DNA from: Klebsiella pneumoniae
GTDB taxonomy: Bacteria; Myxococcota_A; UBA9042
DNA length: 48,481 bases
Assembly: GCA_945889325.1 (NCBI GenBank)
Contig: CAMDBH010000020.1
Location: 1-48,481 of the forward strand
Reading direction: 5' to 3'
Shown here: one piece after another, positions 34,160 to 43,897 of the stretch
Layout: each line of letters opens with the position of its first letter
Position numbering within the stretch: the first letter of the stretch is position 1
Program-made: the position numbers and the translations under genes
Notes under the pieces: generated by a model
What the model saw: the letters and a program-made list of their open reading frames with translations, nothing else
Told to the model about the DNA's origin: nothing
Database searches by the model: none

Positions 34160-36730
34160 TCACCAACTCACCTTGCGCACCGACCCATCCCAACAGCCGA
34201 CAATCAGGCCCAGCTGATCCTCCAAAAACCGCAAGCCCTTGGCACCGGCGCGAAAATCGCGGCGCTCAGCGACCAATTCGCCCGAGGCCACCCGCCAAAC
34301 TTTGGCGCTGCGATCGTCGCTGGCGGTGGCGACAAAAGTGCCGACGCGATCGATGGCGACGCTGGCGATGACATCGTGGTGCGCACCGGGGATTTCGGTG
34401 GCGACTTCGCCGGTGCGGGTAAACCAACATTGCAACTTGCCGTCCCAGCCGCCCGAAGCGACGGCTTGGCCGTTTGCTGCCGCCGCCAAACCGCCGACTG
34501 CGCCCTCGTGGGCGCGCCACGTCAGGCGCGCGCCGCCGCCGACGGGATCCCAAGTGCGCACGCTGCCGTCGTCGCCCGCGGTTGCGACCAACCGCCGCGA
34601 ACTGGCGGCAGCGACGGCGGTTATCGCATCGCGGTGGCCGCGCAGCACGCGGCGCACGGCCAGATTGGGCATTTCCAATAGGTGAGCGCCGCCGTCTTGG
34701 CAGCCGACAATGGCCAACTTGCCGTCAGAAGCAACGGCGATTGCCGTAATTTCACTGTCTAATTCAGCCTGACCGACCATCTTGCCGGCGCTGATGTCCC
34801 AGGCGCGGACAATGCCGTCGACCGATCCGCTCAGCGCAATCCGACCGTCTGGCGTGCCAGCGATGGCGCAGATCAGGTTGTGGTGTTCACCGACTTCAGC
34901 AAATGTTGAAATATCAAGCAGATGTAGCGGGTGTTCGCCCAGTTCGCCGATATCGACCAAGCGAATTGGGCCGCTCGGCTGGGCAAAAAGCGCATGTCGC
35001 CCATCCTCGGTTAGCCACATCGCCGCGATCGCCGGACCTTGGCTGCGCGGACGATGCGCTTGCGGCTGCGACATCTGCTGCATGGATTGCAGCAAAGTCC
35101 GCGGATCACCTAGCATTTGCTGCATCGCAGCCAGCCGCGGATCGCCGCCGATGCCCATTTGCTGGGACATCCCCACCGTGCCGCGCATCGGCAGCGGCAT
35201 GCGGCCAGGGAGGCCAAAACCAAGGGTTTCACCCCATTGCGAATTCACAGGCACGGGCGTCGGCGGCGGCGGAACCGCCAAGTTGCGCGCTGGCACGTCC
35301 ACTTCGGCATCGTCGTCGGACAACATGGCCCCACCGATTTCGTAACCGGAATCCTGTTCATCTTCAAGGATTTCTTCCAATTGCGCATCTTCGTAGGGAA
35401 TCGGCGGCGGCATGTTGAGCACGGAATTAAAAATGGGCGCTTGAACAAACATCGTGTCGCCCGCGAACTGGACGCCTTCGACGTGGGCATCGACGTCTTC
35501 GGCGTAGACTTTCATCGACGGTGGCCGTGGCCGTTGCGGAATCGTTGCGCGCAGCGCGGCTTTTGGCACGGCTACTTGGGCGGCGGCGGGCGAAAATCGC
35601 GGTGTTTCAACAAGTTCCTGATCGGGCCCGCCCGCGTTGGGCGCTGCAGCGTGCGGCTGCGCCGCGGGCGCGATGGCACTTGGACGTGGCGCCAACGCGG
35701 GCGCTTGGCCGATCTGCGATTGGAAAACCGGCTTGCCGTCAGGCCCGATGGTCGGCATGCGGAACATCCCGCTTTCACTAGGAACGCCGGTCGCTTGCTG
35801 CAGCGCCAACCGCATATCCACGGCGTTTTGCCAACGCGCGTCGGGCTCTTTGGCCAACGCACGCTCGACCACTGCTGCCAAGGCTGGCCGTACAAGTCCG
35901 GGCGCGCGTTGCTCAATCGGCGGTACAGGCTCGGTCACGTGCTGCATGACGATCGACAGCGGATTTTCACCAAAAAATGGCAACTTTCCAGTCAAGCATT
36001 CATACAGAACCACGCCCAGCGCATACAGATCGGCGCGTCCATCGACCTTTTTGCCCATCGCTTGCTCTGGGCTCATGTGCGTCGGCGTGCCAAGCGCCTG
36101 TCCCGCTTGGGTCATGCCGGAATCGGTGTCCTTGACGATGCCAAAATCCAATACTTTGACGATGCTGTCGCCGCCAGCCATCTGATGCAGAAAGATATTG
36201 GCCGGTTTCATGTCGCGGTGGACTAGGCCATGCGCGTGCGCTTCACCCAAACTGCGCAGCACGGCGATGCCGGTGTCGACGACTTGGTCCTCAGACATCA
36301 CTGTATTTTCATTGCTATGCCGCGAAATGGCCGAGGCCAACGTTTCACCATCCAAGCGTTCCATCGCCAAAAACAGATCGCCGTTGTCGGTTTGGCCAAA
36401 GTCGTAAACGCGCACGGTATTCGGATGCGAAAGGCGAGAAGTCGTTGAAGCTTCTTGGAAAAAGCGCCGCGACATTTCTTGGCCTTCGCCGCCGCCGACG
36501 GGCGTAAGGACCTTAACCGCGACAGCGTGACCGGTCGTGACGTGGACGGTGTCAAAAACGACACCAAAACCGCCGCGGCCCAATTCGCCCGAGACGCGGT
36601 AGCGCCCGCCGATGACGTCGCCGGTCTCCAAGCGCCTGCGGCCATGCGCAACTTGGCGCACAGTGGGCGTGCCGTCGGTGGGACAGACGGCGGAATCGCT
36701 GGTTGAACCGCACCGGGGGCAGTAACGCAT
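34160..36730 (-). CDS. Ser/Thr protein kinase with C-terminal WD40 repeats
   Basis: An 856-aa cytoplasmic-looking kinase. Residues 2-20 form the same zinc-knuckle as its neighbour (YCPRCG...VCPTDG). The kinase domain (about 44-310) has LGRGGFGVVFD (50-60), K73 in VAVKVL, HRDMKPAN (171-178), DFG at 195-197 and GTPTHMSPEQ (214-223). A Pro/Ala-rich linker of about 250 residues follows, with no clear TM segment. The last 290 residues hold about seven WD40 repeats (such as SGSVDGIVRAWDIS, ATAGDDGSVRTWDP, ATASDDRSAKVWRV). The propeller probably recruits substrates. The ATG at 36730 has GGAG 4 nt upstream. It lies between a Cys-rich lipoprotein gene and the second kinase, all on one strand. Confidence 0.92.
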   Translation of the reverse strand: MRYCPRCGSTSDSAVCPTDGTPTVRQVAHGRRRLETGDVIGGRYRVSGELGRGGFGVVFDTVHVTTGHAVAVKVLTPVGGGEGQEMSRRFFQEASTTSRLSHPNTVRVYDFGQTDNGDLFLAMERLDGETLASAISRHSNENTVMSEDQVVDTGIAVLRSLGEAHAHGLVHRDMKPANIFLHQMAGGDSIVKVLDFGIVKDTDSGMTQAGQALGTPTHMSPEQAMGKKVDGRADLYALGVVLYECLTGKLPFFGENPLSIVMQHVTEPVPPIEQRAPGLVRPALAAVVERALAKEPDARWQNAVDMRLALQQATGVPSESGMFRMPTIGPDGKPVFQSQIGQAPALAPRPSAIAPAAQPHAAAPNAGGPDQELVETPRFSPAAAQVAVPKAALRATIPQRPRPPSMKVYAEDVDAHVEGVQFAGDTMFVQAPIFNSVLNMPPPIPYEDAQLEEILEDEQDSGYEIGGAMLSDDDAEVDVPARNLAVPPPPTPVPVNSQWGETLGFGLPGRMPLPMRGTVGMSQQMGIGGDPRLAAMQQMLGDPRTLLQSMQQMSQPQAHRPRSQGPAIAAMWLTEDGRHALFAQPSGPIRLVDIGELGEHPLHLLDISTFAEVGEHHNLICAIAGTPDGRIALSGSVDGIVRAWDISAGKMVGQAELDSEITAIAVASDGKLAIVGCQDGGAHLLEMPNLAVRRVLRGHRDAITAVAAASSRRLVATAGDDGSVRTWDPVGGGARLTWRAHEGAVGGLAAAANGQAVASGGWDGKLQCWFTRTGEVATEIPGAHHDVIASVAIDRVGTFVATASDDRSAKVWRVASGELVAERRDFRAGAKGLRFLEDQLGLIVGCWDGSVRKVSW

Positions 36731-36863
36731 TGATCTCCGGTCGCGGCGATTAGGTCGCGGACCACGGCCAGCATCGCGCGCGCCCGCGCCTGAGGTCAAG
36801 CGCGAGAGGGCAAAAGGCGCCTTGTCTGGGGCAACCGCGCACCGCTCGCGGCCGTAACTTGGA

Positions 36864-39581
36864 TCAATTCACGACCCACAAGCACTTGCCACCGACGCAG
36901 CCAAAGCTTGAGATCAATGGTAATTTGTCATTGCAATCGTCCTTGGTCGTGCACAAGGCAGGGCCGCAACTCCGTGTGAGTGAAATGTCATCCAAGTAGA
37001 CGCCGCTCGTTTGGTTCGCAATGCCGTCTTTGGTGTCAAAAACCCATTCAAAAGTCACCTTGTTGCCGGCAAATGCGCTCAAATTGACTTTGATTTCAGT
37101 CCATTGCATCATCTGGAAATTTGCGGCTTTGGACTTGTCCCACAGCGTATAGGTTTTTGCGTTGCCGCCGATGGCGGCTTTGACATTGAACGTCAACACG
37201 TCAAAACCGCCGGTCTCGGTGTCCATCCAGACCCAAAAGGCGACTTCCACAGTTTCACCTTTTGGCAAATCAACGGGTTGCGTGGTGACCGTGCCCAGCG
37301 TGGTTTGACCAGCGGCGTCGTAATTACCGGTGGCGACGTTGCCGTACCACAGCGCGTTTTTGCCGCTGTGCGCTTGTTTGCCGGCCATCTGCTGCCATTT
37401 GACGCCGCCCAAACCGCCGGAAAGTGTAAAGAAAGCGGGTAGGTCACTTTCAAAGTCGTACTTGAATACCTCGGGTACGCAACAACTGGGATCGCCGGTC
37501 AATTTGGATTGACAAAATCCGCCGACGCAAGTGTCCGACGTGCAAATCAAATCGCCGTCTTCGCAGTCCATATCGACCTTGCAACAGTTGTTTTTGTGTC
37601 CGCATTGATTGGCCACGCAACTATCGATGGTGCAAACGTTTTTATCATTGCATTCCGCGACCGTTGTGCAGCAGTTCAAATCCGTTTGCGTGTGCGCGCA
37701 GCCCATGCCGACCACGGGGCATAAATCCGTGGTGCACAAGTTCTTGTCATCGCAATCGGCCACAGTATCGCAGCATTGCGCGGCGGGAACTTGCGTGTGC
37801 ACACAAGCCGCGCCGTCGGCTGGGCAAAAATCGGTGGAACAGACTTTCTTGTCGTCACAACTATCTGATTTTAAGCAACAATTCCCGACCTGATTGTGAT
37901 TGCATTTGGCAAAGAAGGTCGTGCAACTGTCGTTGGTGCACAAGTTGCTGTCATCGCAAGAATCGCCAGCTTCGCAATAGTTCGTGCCTGGTTTGTAAAC
38001 GCATTTGCCCGCAACACACGATTCATCGGTCGCGGAAATGTTGTCGTCACACTGGCCGCCACCCACGCAATTGACGGTGTTGCAAGTGGAAGTCAGGATA
38101 AAATCATCGATTTTGACCGTGGTACCGCTGGTAAACTTGGCGGGCACCAGTTCAAAGACGAAGCGAACTTTGTGCGTCGGAAAGCGCGCCGCCAGGCCAC
38201 TCAAGTTGAGCGTCACCGGTTGCCAAGTGCCGTTGGTGTTTGAACTCCAAATCTGCCAACTGCCCTCGGACGTGACGGCGCGCAAACGCAAAGCGTCGCC
38301 CGATGAAAGCAAGACATACGCCTTGAATTTCAATTGCACGCCCTGCCCCATCGGCAGCGCCACTTCACTGAACTTGGCCCGAGCCGTCGCGCCATTGTAA
38401 GCCTGCGGCGGCGAGACAGCTTTGTAAACCAGGCCCGCTGCACCAGTTTGCGCGTTGCCCGGTTGCTTGGAAATCGCCCAACCGCCGGCGCTGGCACCGG
38501 AAAAATTGACAGCCCATTTGTCGGCATCTTCAAAACTCGTGGACGGCAGCGCGATACCGCAGCATTTGCTGTCCAACGCCGGCGTTGCAACCGCGCAAAC
38601 CCCGTTGGTGCAAATCGGTTCTGCGCAAGCGTCGACCACACCAGCGTATTTCTTGCAGTCGTCGGCAGTCTTGCAACAGGTTGCTTCATGAACGCACTGA
38701 TTAGCAAAGCATTTATCGAGCGAACAATCGTCTTTGTCATTGCAATCGACGTCCGCCTTGCAGCAAGCTGGACCCGGTGCGTAGTCATTGCTGCACTTGC
38801 CGTTGCCCAAATTGCACGCATCGACGGTGCAGGCGTTGTTGTCTTCGCAGTCGGTGTTTTTGGTGCAACATTCAATGACGCCAACGCTTTTGCAAATACC
38901 GCCGGTGCAGCTGTTGGTGGTGCAGACATTGCCGTCGTCGCAGTCCGATGGGTCGTTGCAGCAGGTCACACCCAAGGGTTTGTCGTGGACGCAGCCCTTG
39001 ACCTGATCGCAGAAATCTGTCGAACAATCATAGCCATCGTCGCAATTGACCTCTGAACTTTGGCAGCCACTGCTCGGGGTGCAGCCATCGGCCGTGCAGG
39101 CGTTGCCGTCGTTGCAATCCAGCGCGGTGAACACGCAGCCTTCAATGGCCACGCATTTGCCTTCCGTGCACGCGTTGTCGTCATCGCAAGTGACCGGATT
39201 GTGGGTGCAATTGCCAGTCGCGACGTCGCAGGAATCTTGGGTGCAAATGTCTTTGTCCACGCAAACTTTGACGACATTGGTGCAGCCGATTTGTTCGTCG
39301 CAGTCGTCGACCGTGCACGGATTGTTGTCGTCGCAGATCGCCGGGCCGGCTTTGCATTTGCCGGCATAAATTTTGACTTCAGGAATATCAGGCACTTCGA
39401 CTATATCTTCGGTTTCGGTGACGCCTTCTGCGGGCTCAACAAGGTCGTCAACCGCTGCAACGTCGTCGCCGTCGGCAGCCGCGGCATCGTTGACCGCCGG
39501 CGCTACGGCTTCACCACAAGCCACTGAAATGACCGACAAACACCCAAGCAGGAGCACCTGACGTAGCAAGCTTCTGTTCAT
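36864..39581 (-). CDS. large cysteine-rich lipoprotein with CTxDxC repeats and two jelly-roll-like domains
   Basis: A 904-aa exported protein. The ATG at 39581 gives a signal peptide with hydrophobic core QVLLLGCLSVISVAC and lipobox SVAC-G (C22). An acidic Ala/Asp linker follows. A first array of about ten Cys repeats of the pattern CDDxNxCTxDxC (for example CDDNNPCTVDDC, CNDGNACTADGC, CDDGNVCTTNSC) fills about 70-345. A beta-sandwich region of about 150 residues follows (SFEDADKWAVNF to VKIDDFILTSTC), then a second Cys array, and finally a second beta-sandwich domain (YDFESDLPAFFTLSG to VYLDDISLTRSC) and one last Cys motif. Repeats match the Dicty_CTDC style. Adhesion or matrix function is inferred only. 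Confidence 0.82.
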   Translation of the reverse strand: MNRSLLRQVLLLGCLSVISVACGEAVAPAVNDAAAADGDDVAAVDDLVEPAEGVTETEDIVEVPDIPEVKIYAGKCKAGPAICDDNNPCTVDDCDEQIGCTNVVKVCVDKDICTQDSCDVATGNCTHNPVTCDDDNACTEGKCVAIEGCVFTALDCNDGNACTADGCTPSSGCQSSEVNCDDGYDCSTDFCDQVKGCVHDKPLGVTCCNDPSDCDDGNVCTTNSCTGGICKSVGVIECCTKNTDCEDNNACTVDACNLGNGKCSNDYAPGPACCKADVDCNDKDDCSLDKCFANQCVHEATCCKTADDCKKYAGVVDACAEPICTNGVCAVATPALDSKCCGIALPSTSFEDADKWAVNFSGASAGGWAISKQPGNAQTGAAGLVYKAVSPPQAYNGATARAKFSEVALPMGQGVQLKFKAYVLLSSGDALRLRAVTSEGSWQIWSSNTNGTWQPVTLNLSGLAARFPTHKVRFVFELVPAKFTSGTTVKIDDFILTSTCNTVNCVGGGQCDDNISATDESCVAGKCVYKPGTNYCEAGDSCDDSNLCTNDSCTTFFAKCNHNQVGNCCLKSDSCDDKKVCSTDFCPADGAACVHTQVPAAQCCDTVADCDDKNLCTTDLCPVVGMGCAHTQTDLNCCTTVAECNDKNVCTIDSCVANQCGHKNNCCKVDMDCEDGDLICTSDTCVGGFCQSKLTGDPSCCVPEVFKYDFESDLPAFFTLSGGLGGVKWQQMAGKQAHSGKNALWYGNVATGNYDAAGQTTLGTVTTQPVDLPKGETVEVAFWVWMDTETGGFDVLTFNVKAAIGGNAKTYTLWDKSKAANFQMMQWTEIKVNLSAFAGNKVTFEWVFDTKDGIANQTSGVYLDDISLTRSCGPALCTTKDDCNDKLPLISSFGCVGGKCLWVVN

Positions 39582-39721
39582 CTTCGCCTGTAATGTCATA
39601 TAGATTTGCTGCGTCGTCATGCGTTTCTCTAGCGCCAAGGCGCAAGCGGCACAGTGTAACGGTTTGCCGCTATTTCGCGCAAGCGGCTTCAACAGTACCT
39701 ATACTTTTCGCGGCGCTATCG

Positions 39722-41380
39722 CTATTCGCGCCACATCGCGACCAGCGCCCGCGGTTGCGGGTCCGGCAGGAAGCGCACGCCGACTTTGCGCGCGCCCTCG
39801 GCCAATTCGTTCAGGAGTTGGGCGCGAGCGGCACCGTCGGCGCGCACAAGGCCGACCGCAGTGTCGACGTCCTCGGCATGGCCAACCATATCCAGCACAT
39901 CGCGATCGTCAAATTCGCGCACCGCGACAGCGAGCACGCGATGACCGGCAGCCTGAACCCGCGCGCACGCCTGCCACAACGGCGCGCAGACACCTGAAAA
40001 GCGCCGAAAGTCAGAGACAAGCACCAAGAAAAACGGGCCCTTGCGTTGGGCGCTGGCCGCTTGAATCCCGGCAATTAGGCCGTCGACTCGCGATTGCGGC
40101 GAAATCGGGGCGCGGTACGGCAGCGGCAAGTCCATGGCCCGACAAAAGCGCCGCAAAATGGCGATATCCGGCCGCGGCGAGGGATCAGGACCGCGCAGCC
40201 ACGGCAGACGCTCGCGTTCGGGCAATCTGGCTAGCGCAGCCATGACCGCGCGCTGGCGGTGGCGCAATTTGGCCAGCGGATCGCCTGCGACCGGCGGCAG
40301 CGGCACCCTTTCGATCGCGGTCAGATAGCGCACAACAACCTGAAATAGTTCATCATCTTCCATCGGCGCCAGATCTTCGGCGACCGTACGGCGCAATTCG
40401 AGCAGCGCGCGATCGACCTCGCGCAGTGCCGCCAATCCCTCCAGCACCGGCCTCTGATCGACCACACGGCCGTCAACCACGTTGATGCCGAAAGGATCGT
40501 GCGTGCGGGCGCACACTTCCGCCAGCGAGTGCACCAGATCCAGCGCTTGATCCAGCGGCCCGCGGCCGGGCCGGCCGTCGCGCATGGTGGCGCCCGTTTC
40601 CAGGATCACGTGCAGCGCACGCGTGCGTTCGCGATCAAAAGAGCGGCTCATCAGTTGGCCGCGGGCGGCCGTTGCTTTCCAGGCGATGTGTTTGAACGGG
40701 TCGCCGGGAGCGTGTTCGCGCAGTTCGCGCAGTTCATCGCCCGCGCCGGGCATTTTGTCGGGGCGTTGGCCGCCGGACACGCGTGGCGATCGCCTTCGCG
40801 TTTCAGCGACTTGGCGCAGATCCAGCGGCAGAGATTTGGGCAGAACGGCCAATTCACAAGGACACGGCAGAAACACGGAAGCTGAAACCAGCCCGTGCGC
40901 ATCCGTCACACGGCCCTGCACACCAAAAACGCGATGAATAGCGGCGATATGCGGCATCGTTTGCACCCGCAGCACGGCGGTACCCGACGGCAACTGTAGC
41001 GAGCGATGCGCACCTTCAGCCAACTCAAGGCCGGGAGAGGTCCACCACTCGTGCAAGTCGAGGCGCAGACCAGCAAAGCTAGCAGGAACGCGCAGTTCCA
41101 TGCGCAGCGGCACCAGCCTGCCCGCGCGCATCGACGGCACGCGCGGCTGATCCAATTCCAAAACTTTGTCGCGATCTTCTTTGTCGACTTCAAGCTTGGC
41201 GACCACGCCCCAAGGCGGGCTCATCGGTGCTAAACCCTTGCGCAGACGCAGCAATTCCTCAAGCAACGCCGCCAGCAACAGCGCACCCGTCAGCACAGCG
41301 CCCGGCAGCGCCAGGAACAGACCCGCGGCGACGAGGCCCAACGCGACCGCCAAAAGCAGCTTGCCGCGCGGCTCAAGCAC
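39722..41380 (-). CDS. DUF58 domain protein (MoxR-associated)
   Basis: The 552-aa protein has two N-terminal TM helices (LLLAVALGLVAAGLFLALPG and VLTGALLLAALLEELL) and a soluble remainder. The DUF58 signature is ELREHAPGDPFKHIAWKATA followed by LMSRSFDRER near 217-250; a von Willebrand A-like region (LHVILETGATM to the C-terminus) follows. Such proteins are encoded with MoxR ATPases, usually next to VWA-domain proteins, and may be chaperone targets or assembly factors at the membrane. The first codon is GTG (41380) with GGAA upstream. It is the last gene of the four-gene operon. The 140 nt to the next gene hold no gene. Confidence 0.88.
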   Translation of the reverse strand: MLEPRGKLLLAVALGLVAAGLFLALPGAVLTGALLLAALLEELLRLRKGLAPMSPPWGVVAKLEVDKEDRDKVLELDQPRVPSMRAGRLVPLRMELRVPASFAGLRLDLHEWWTSPGLELAEGAHRSLQLPSGTAVLRVQTMPHIAAIHRVFGVQGRVTDAHGLVSASVFLPCPCELAVLPKSLPLDLRQVAETRRRSPRVSGGQRPDKMPGAGDELRELREHAPGDPFKHIAWKATAARGQLMSRSFDRERTRALHVILETGATMRDGRPGRGPLDQALDLVHSLAEVCARTHDPFGINVVDGRVVDQRPVLEGLAALREVDRALLELRRTVAEDLAPMEDDELFQVVVRYLTAIERVPLPPVAGDPLAKLRHRQRAVMAALARLPERERLPWLRGPDPSPRPDIAILRRFCRAMDLPLPYRAPISPQSRVDGLIAGIQAASAQRKGPFFLVLVSDFRRFSGVCAPLWQACARVQAAGHRVLAVAVREFDDRDVLDMVGHAEDVDTAVGLVRADGAARAQLLNELAEGARKVGVRFLPDPQPRALVAMWRE

Positions 41381-41404
41381 CGCTAAATTCCACGGAATTC
41401 GCGC

Positions 41405-42478
41405 TCAAATCGCCCCCGCAACGGCGTCGTCGATGACCAAGTCCGCCCGCACCGCGACCACGCCCGGCGTGCCTTCTTGCAGCTTGGTTTTCTGCAGCAC
41501 GTCGCGCACGACTGCAGCAGCGCTGATGCCTTCAATGGCCGCATCGGTGGTCACGATCACGCGGTGTTCCAAGACACAGGGCAGCAATTTTTTCAGATCG
41601 TCGGGTACCACGTAATCGCGGCCCGCCAGCAGCGCCCAGGCTTTTGCCAAGCGAATCAAGGCCAAGGACGCGCGAGGCGACGCCCCCAACACCACGCGCG
41701 GATGTTGCCGCGTGGCTTGCACCAAGCGAACGGCGTATTGCAACAACTTTTCCTCAACGTGCACGGCATCGACGGATTCAGCAAAGCCCAAAACTTCCGC
41801 TGTCGAAGTCACTGGCCGCACCGGAAGTACCGGCAGGTTATAAGTTTGCAACATGCGAATTTCATCCGCCGTCGATGGGTAATCCAGCCGAATGCGCACC
41901 AAGAAACGATCGATTTGCGCTTCAGGCAGCAAATACACGCCTTCTTGCTCAACCGGATTTTGCGTCGCCAGCACCAAAAAGGGCTCCGGCAGCGCTTGCG
42001 TGTTGCCCTCAATCGTCACTTGGCGTTCTTGCATCGCTTCGAGCAGCGCGGATTGGGTCTTGGCTGGCGCGCGGTTGATCTCATCGGCCAGGACCACTTG
42101 GGCAAAAAGAGGACCGCGCCGCAGTTCAAATTCATGAATTTTCTGGTTAAAAATGTAAGTGCCGGTGATATCGGCGGGCAGCAGGTCCGGCGTGAACTGA
42201 ATACGCCTGAAATCACAACCGATTGCCTGCGCCATCGCTTTGGCGAGCGTCGTTTTGGCCAGACCCGGCACGCCTTCGAGCAGCACATGGCCGCGGGCAA
42301 GCATCGACGCCAGCAGCAAAGTCACAACTTCCTCAGGCCCAATGTACACTTGCGCGACTTCACCGACGACGCGATCGCGCAGCGCCACGGCCATCGCCAA
42401 ACGCGCGTGATCCAGCGATCGCCGCTTGGGCTGGACAGGCGCGGCGGCTGCAGCTTGATCTTCGGCGGTATCGGCCAT
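41405..42478 (-). CDS. MoxR-family AAA+ ATPase
   Basis: A 357-aa MoxR chaperone-like ATPase. Walker A is GVPGLAKTT (69-77). Walker B is VVLADEINRAPAKTQSALLE (about 129-148, including the MoxR-typical NRAPAKTQ), followed by sensor 1 FLVLATQNPVEQEG. AGGAG lies 5 nt before the ATG. The start is directly adjacent to the stop of the upstream DUF4350 gene, so they are coupled. MoxR ATPases with DUF58 and DUF4350 partners are thought to assemble or mature membrane or secreted complexes; the target is unknown here. Confidence 0.93.
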   Translation of the reverse strand: MADTAEDQAAAAAPVQPKRRSLDHARLAMAVALRDRVVGEVAQVYIGPEEVVTLLLASMLARGHVLLEGVPGLAKTTLAKAMAQAIGCDFRRIQFTPDLLPADITGTYIFNQKIHEFELRRGPLFAQVVLADEINRAPAKTQSALLEAMQERQVTIEGNTQALPEPFLVLATQNPVEQEGVYLLPEAQIDRFLVRIRLDYPSTADEIRMLQTYNLPVLPVRPVTSTAEVLGFAESVDAVHVEEKLLQYAVRLVQATRQHPRVVLGASPRASLALIRLAKAWALLAGRDYVVPDDLKKLLPCVLEHRVIVTTDAAIEGISAAAVVRDVLQKTKLQEGTPGVVAVRADLVIDDAVAGAI

Positions 42479-43897
42479 TTAGACTCCTTTTTGCTTCTGA
42501 ACCGTTTGAATCTGCGACGCAAGTGCTTGCGCCCATTCGACTTCGCCAGCCAAGCGCCCAAAGATCTGCCTCTCTATCGCCTCATGCTCGTCGTCCAAAA
42601 GGACCTGCAATTCGCCAAGCAAATCGCGCAGCCGCTTGGCCGCGGCGGCGGAGCATTGCCCCGTCTTGAGCCAAATGTCCACCACCTCCAGCGGCATGCG
42701 CGGTGAATTGGCATTAAACCCGATAATTTCAGGAGTTTGCCAGGCCTGCGCCGCACCGCTCGGACCAGTGAGCATAAGCAGGCTCGCTTGCAGTTGCTGG
42801 GACAAAAGACGCAAAGGCCGCCGAAAGTCCGCTTGGCTGTTTGCCAACCACGCGCCCACGGTTTCAAAAAGGATGCTGTCCTTGCGCGCGATCGACGGCC
42901 GCGGCGGCAACAAAGGCAGATTGGCCCGCGCAACCGACAACACCGGCAGGCCGATCAGCGCGAGCACGACCAGCACAAGCACGCTTGCAACCAGCGGCTG
43001 ACGCAAAACGTGTGATAGCCACTGAAGAATTGCCTGCACCTGTTCAAGGCCCAAACGGAAACTGCCGCGAATGGGTGGATCTTTGGCTTCAAATACCCCT
43101 GACATTTTTGTCAGGTTGACCAGCGCCAGCACGTGGCAAGGCCGATCGAGCACGCAGTAGTAGCGCAGGACGTTGGCGGCAAACTGCTTATTTTCATGGA
43201 ATCGGCTGACCATGGCGTTGATGAACACCGACGAATCTGCCACGGCCAGCACGCGACCACTGCCGCGATCGGCTTCGGCCAGCCAGCCCAAATCCGCTTG
43301 CACGTAGCGGCCCCACAGCACGACGGCGCGCGCTTCCGCCAAATCGCCGCCCACGCGCAAGGCGCTGGGATGATTTAGAACAATCGGTCCTTTGATGTTG
43401 TGCCCCAGAAAATCCGCGGGCGTCACTTTGGCGCCGGGGGCCATCCAACGCCGCGCGGTCTCTTGCACCGCTGGGGTCGGGTCGATGTGAACCAGTGGAA
43501 ACTGCTGTAGTTGCTCGTAGTATTCCGCAGTTGTGGCGTTATCGACCGTGCGAACGATGCCAAATGGCCGCAACCACGCGGCACCTTGAAGAAAATCGTC
43601 GACGACAATCAGGCGCCCACCTGCTTCGACAAAACGCACCAAACTGGTCAGCGACTCATCCGAAGGCGGCACCCGCGGCGCAATCAACAGAAGTATCCTT
43701 TTTTCATCGATTTTGCCCCAATCCAGCGCCTCGGCCATCGACAGATCGAGGCTGACCATCTTGGCCGTCGCCCACAGCCCGCTCAGGCCGTTCCAAGCGT
43801 CGGACGCCGGATCGAGATCGTCGGCCCGCCCCGGCACCGCGGCACAAATGCCTAAAATAATAAGGCCTATCAATGCTGCAATCCGCGTTGCCGTCAT
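42479..43897 (-). CDS. DUF4350-like membrane protein
   Basis: The 472-aa protein has an N-terminal signal or TM segment (IAALIGLIILGICAAV), a GATase-like extracytoplasmic domain (RILLLIAPRVPPSDESL, then RLIVVDDFLQGAAWLRPFG and a VLNHPSALRVGG region), a second TM helix near 300 (VASVLVLVVLALIGLPVL), and a cytoplasmic helical C-terminus. This order is typical of DUF4350 proteins found beside MoxR and DUF58 genes. The start overlaps the stop of the preceding gene as ATGA. Function is unknown; a sensor or assembly role is an inference. Confidence 0.78.
   Translation of the reverse strand: MTATRIAALIGLIILGICAAVPGRADDLDPASDAWNGLSGLWATAKMVSLDLSMAEALDWGKIDEKRILLLIAPRVPPSDESLTSLVRFVEAGGRLIVVDDFLQGAAWLRPFGIVRTVDNATTAEYYEQLQQFPLVHIDPTPAVQETARRWMAPGAKVTPADFLGHNIKGPIVLNHPSALRVGGDLAEARAVVLWGRYVQADLGWLAEADRGSGRVLAVADSSVFINAMVSRFHENKQFAANVLRYYCVLDRPCHVLALVNLTKMSGVFEAKDPPIRGSFRLGLEQVQAILQWLSHVLRQPLVASVLVLVVLALIGLPVLSVARANLPLLPPRPSIARKDSILFETVGAWLANSQADFRRPLRLLSQQLQASLLMLTGPSGAAQAWQTPEIIGFNANSPRMPLEVVDIWLKTGQCSAAAAKRLRDLLGELQVLLDDEHEAIERQIFGRLAGEVEWAQALASQIQTVQKQKGV

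Noticed and set aside
38334..39056. Hydrophobic-looking plus-strand frame opposite the 904-aa lipoprotein
   Set aside because: Val/Ala-rich sequence arises as the complement of the Cys/Asp repeat codons; the minus strand has the lipobox and repeats.
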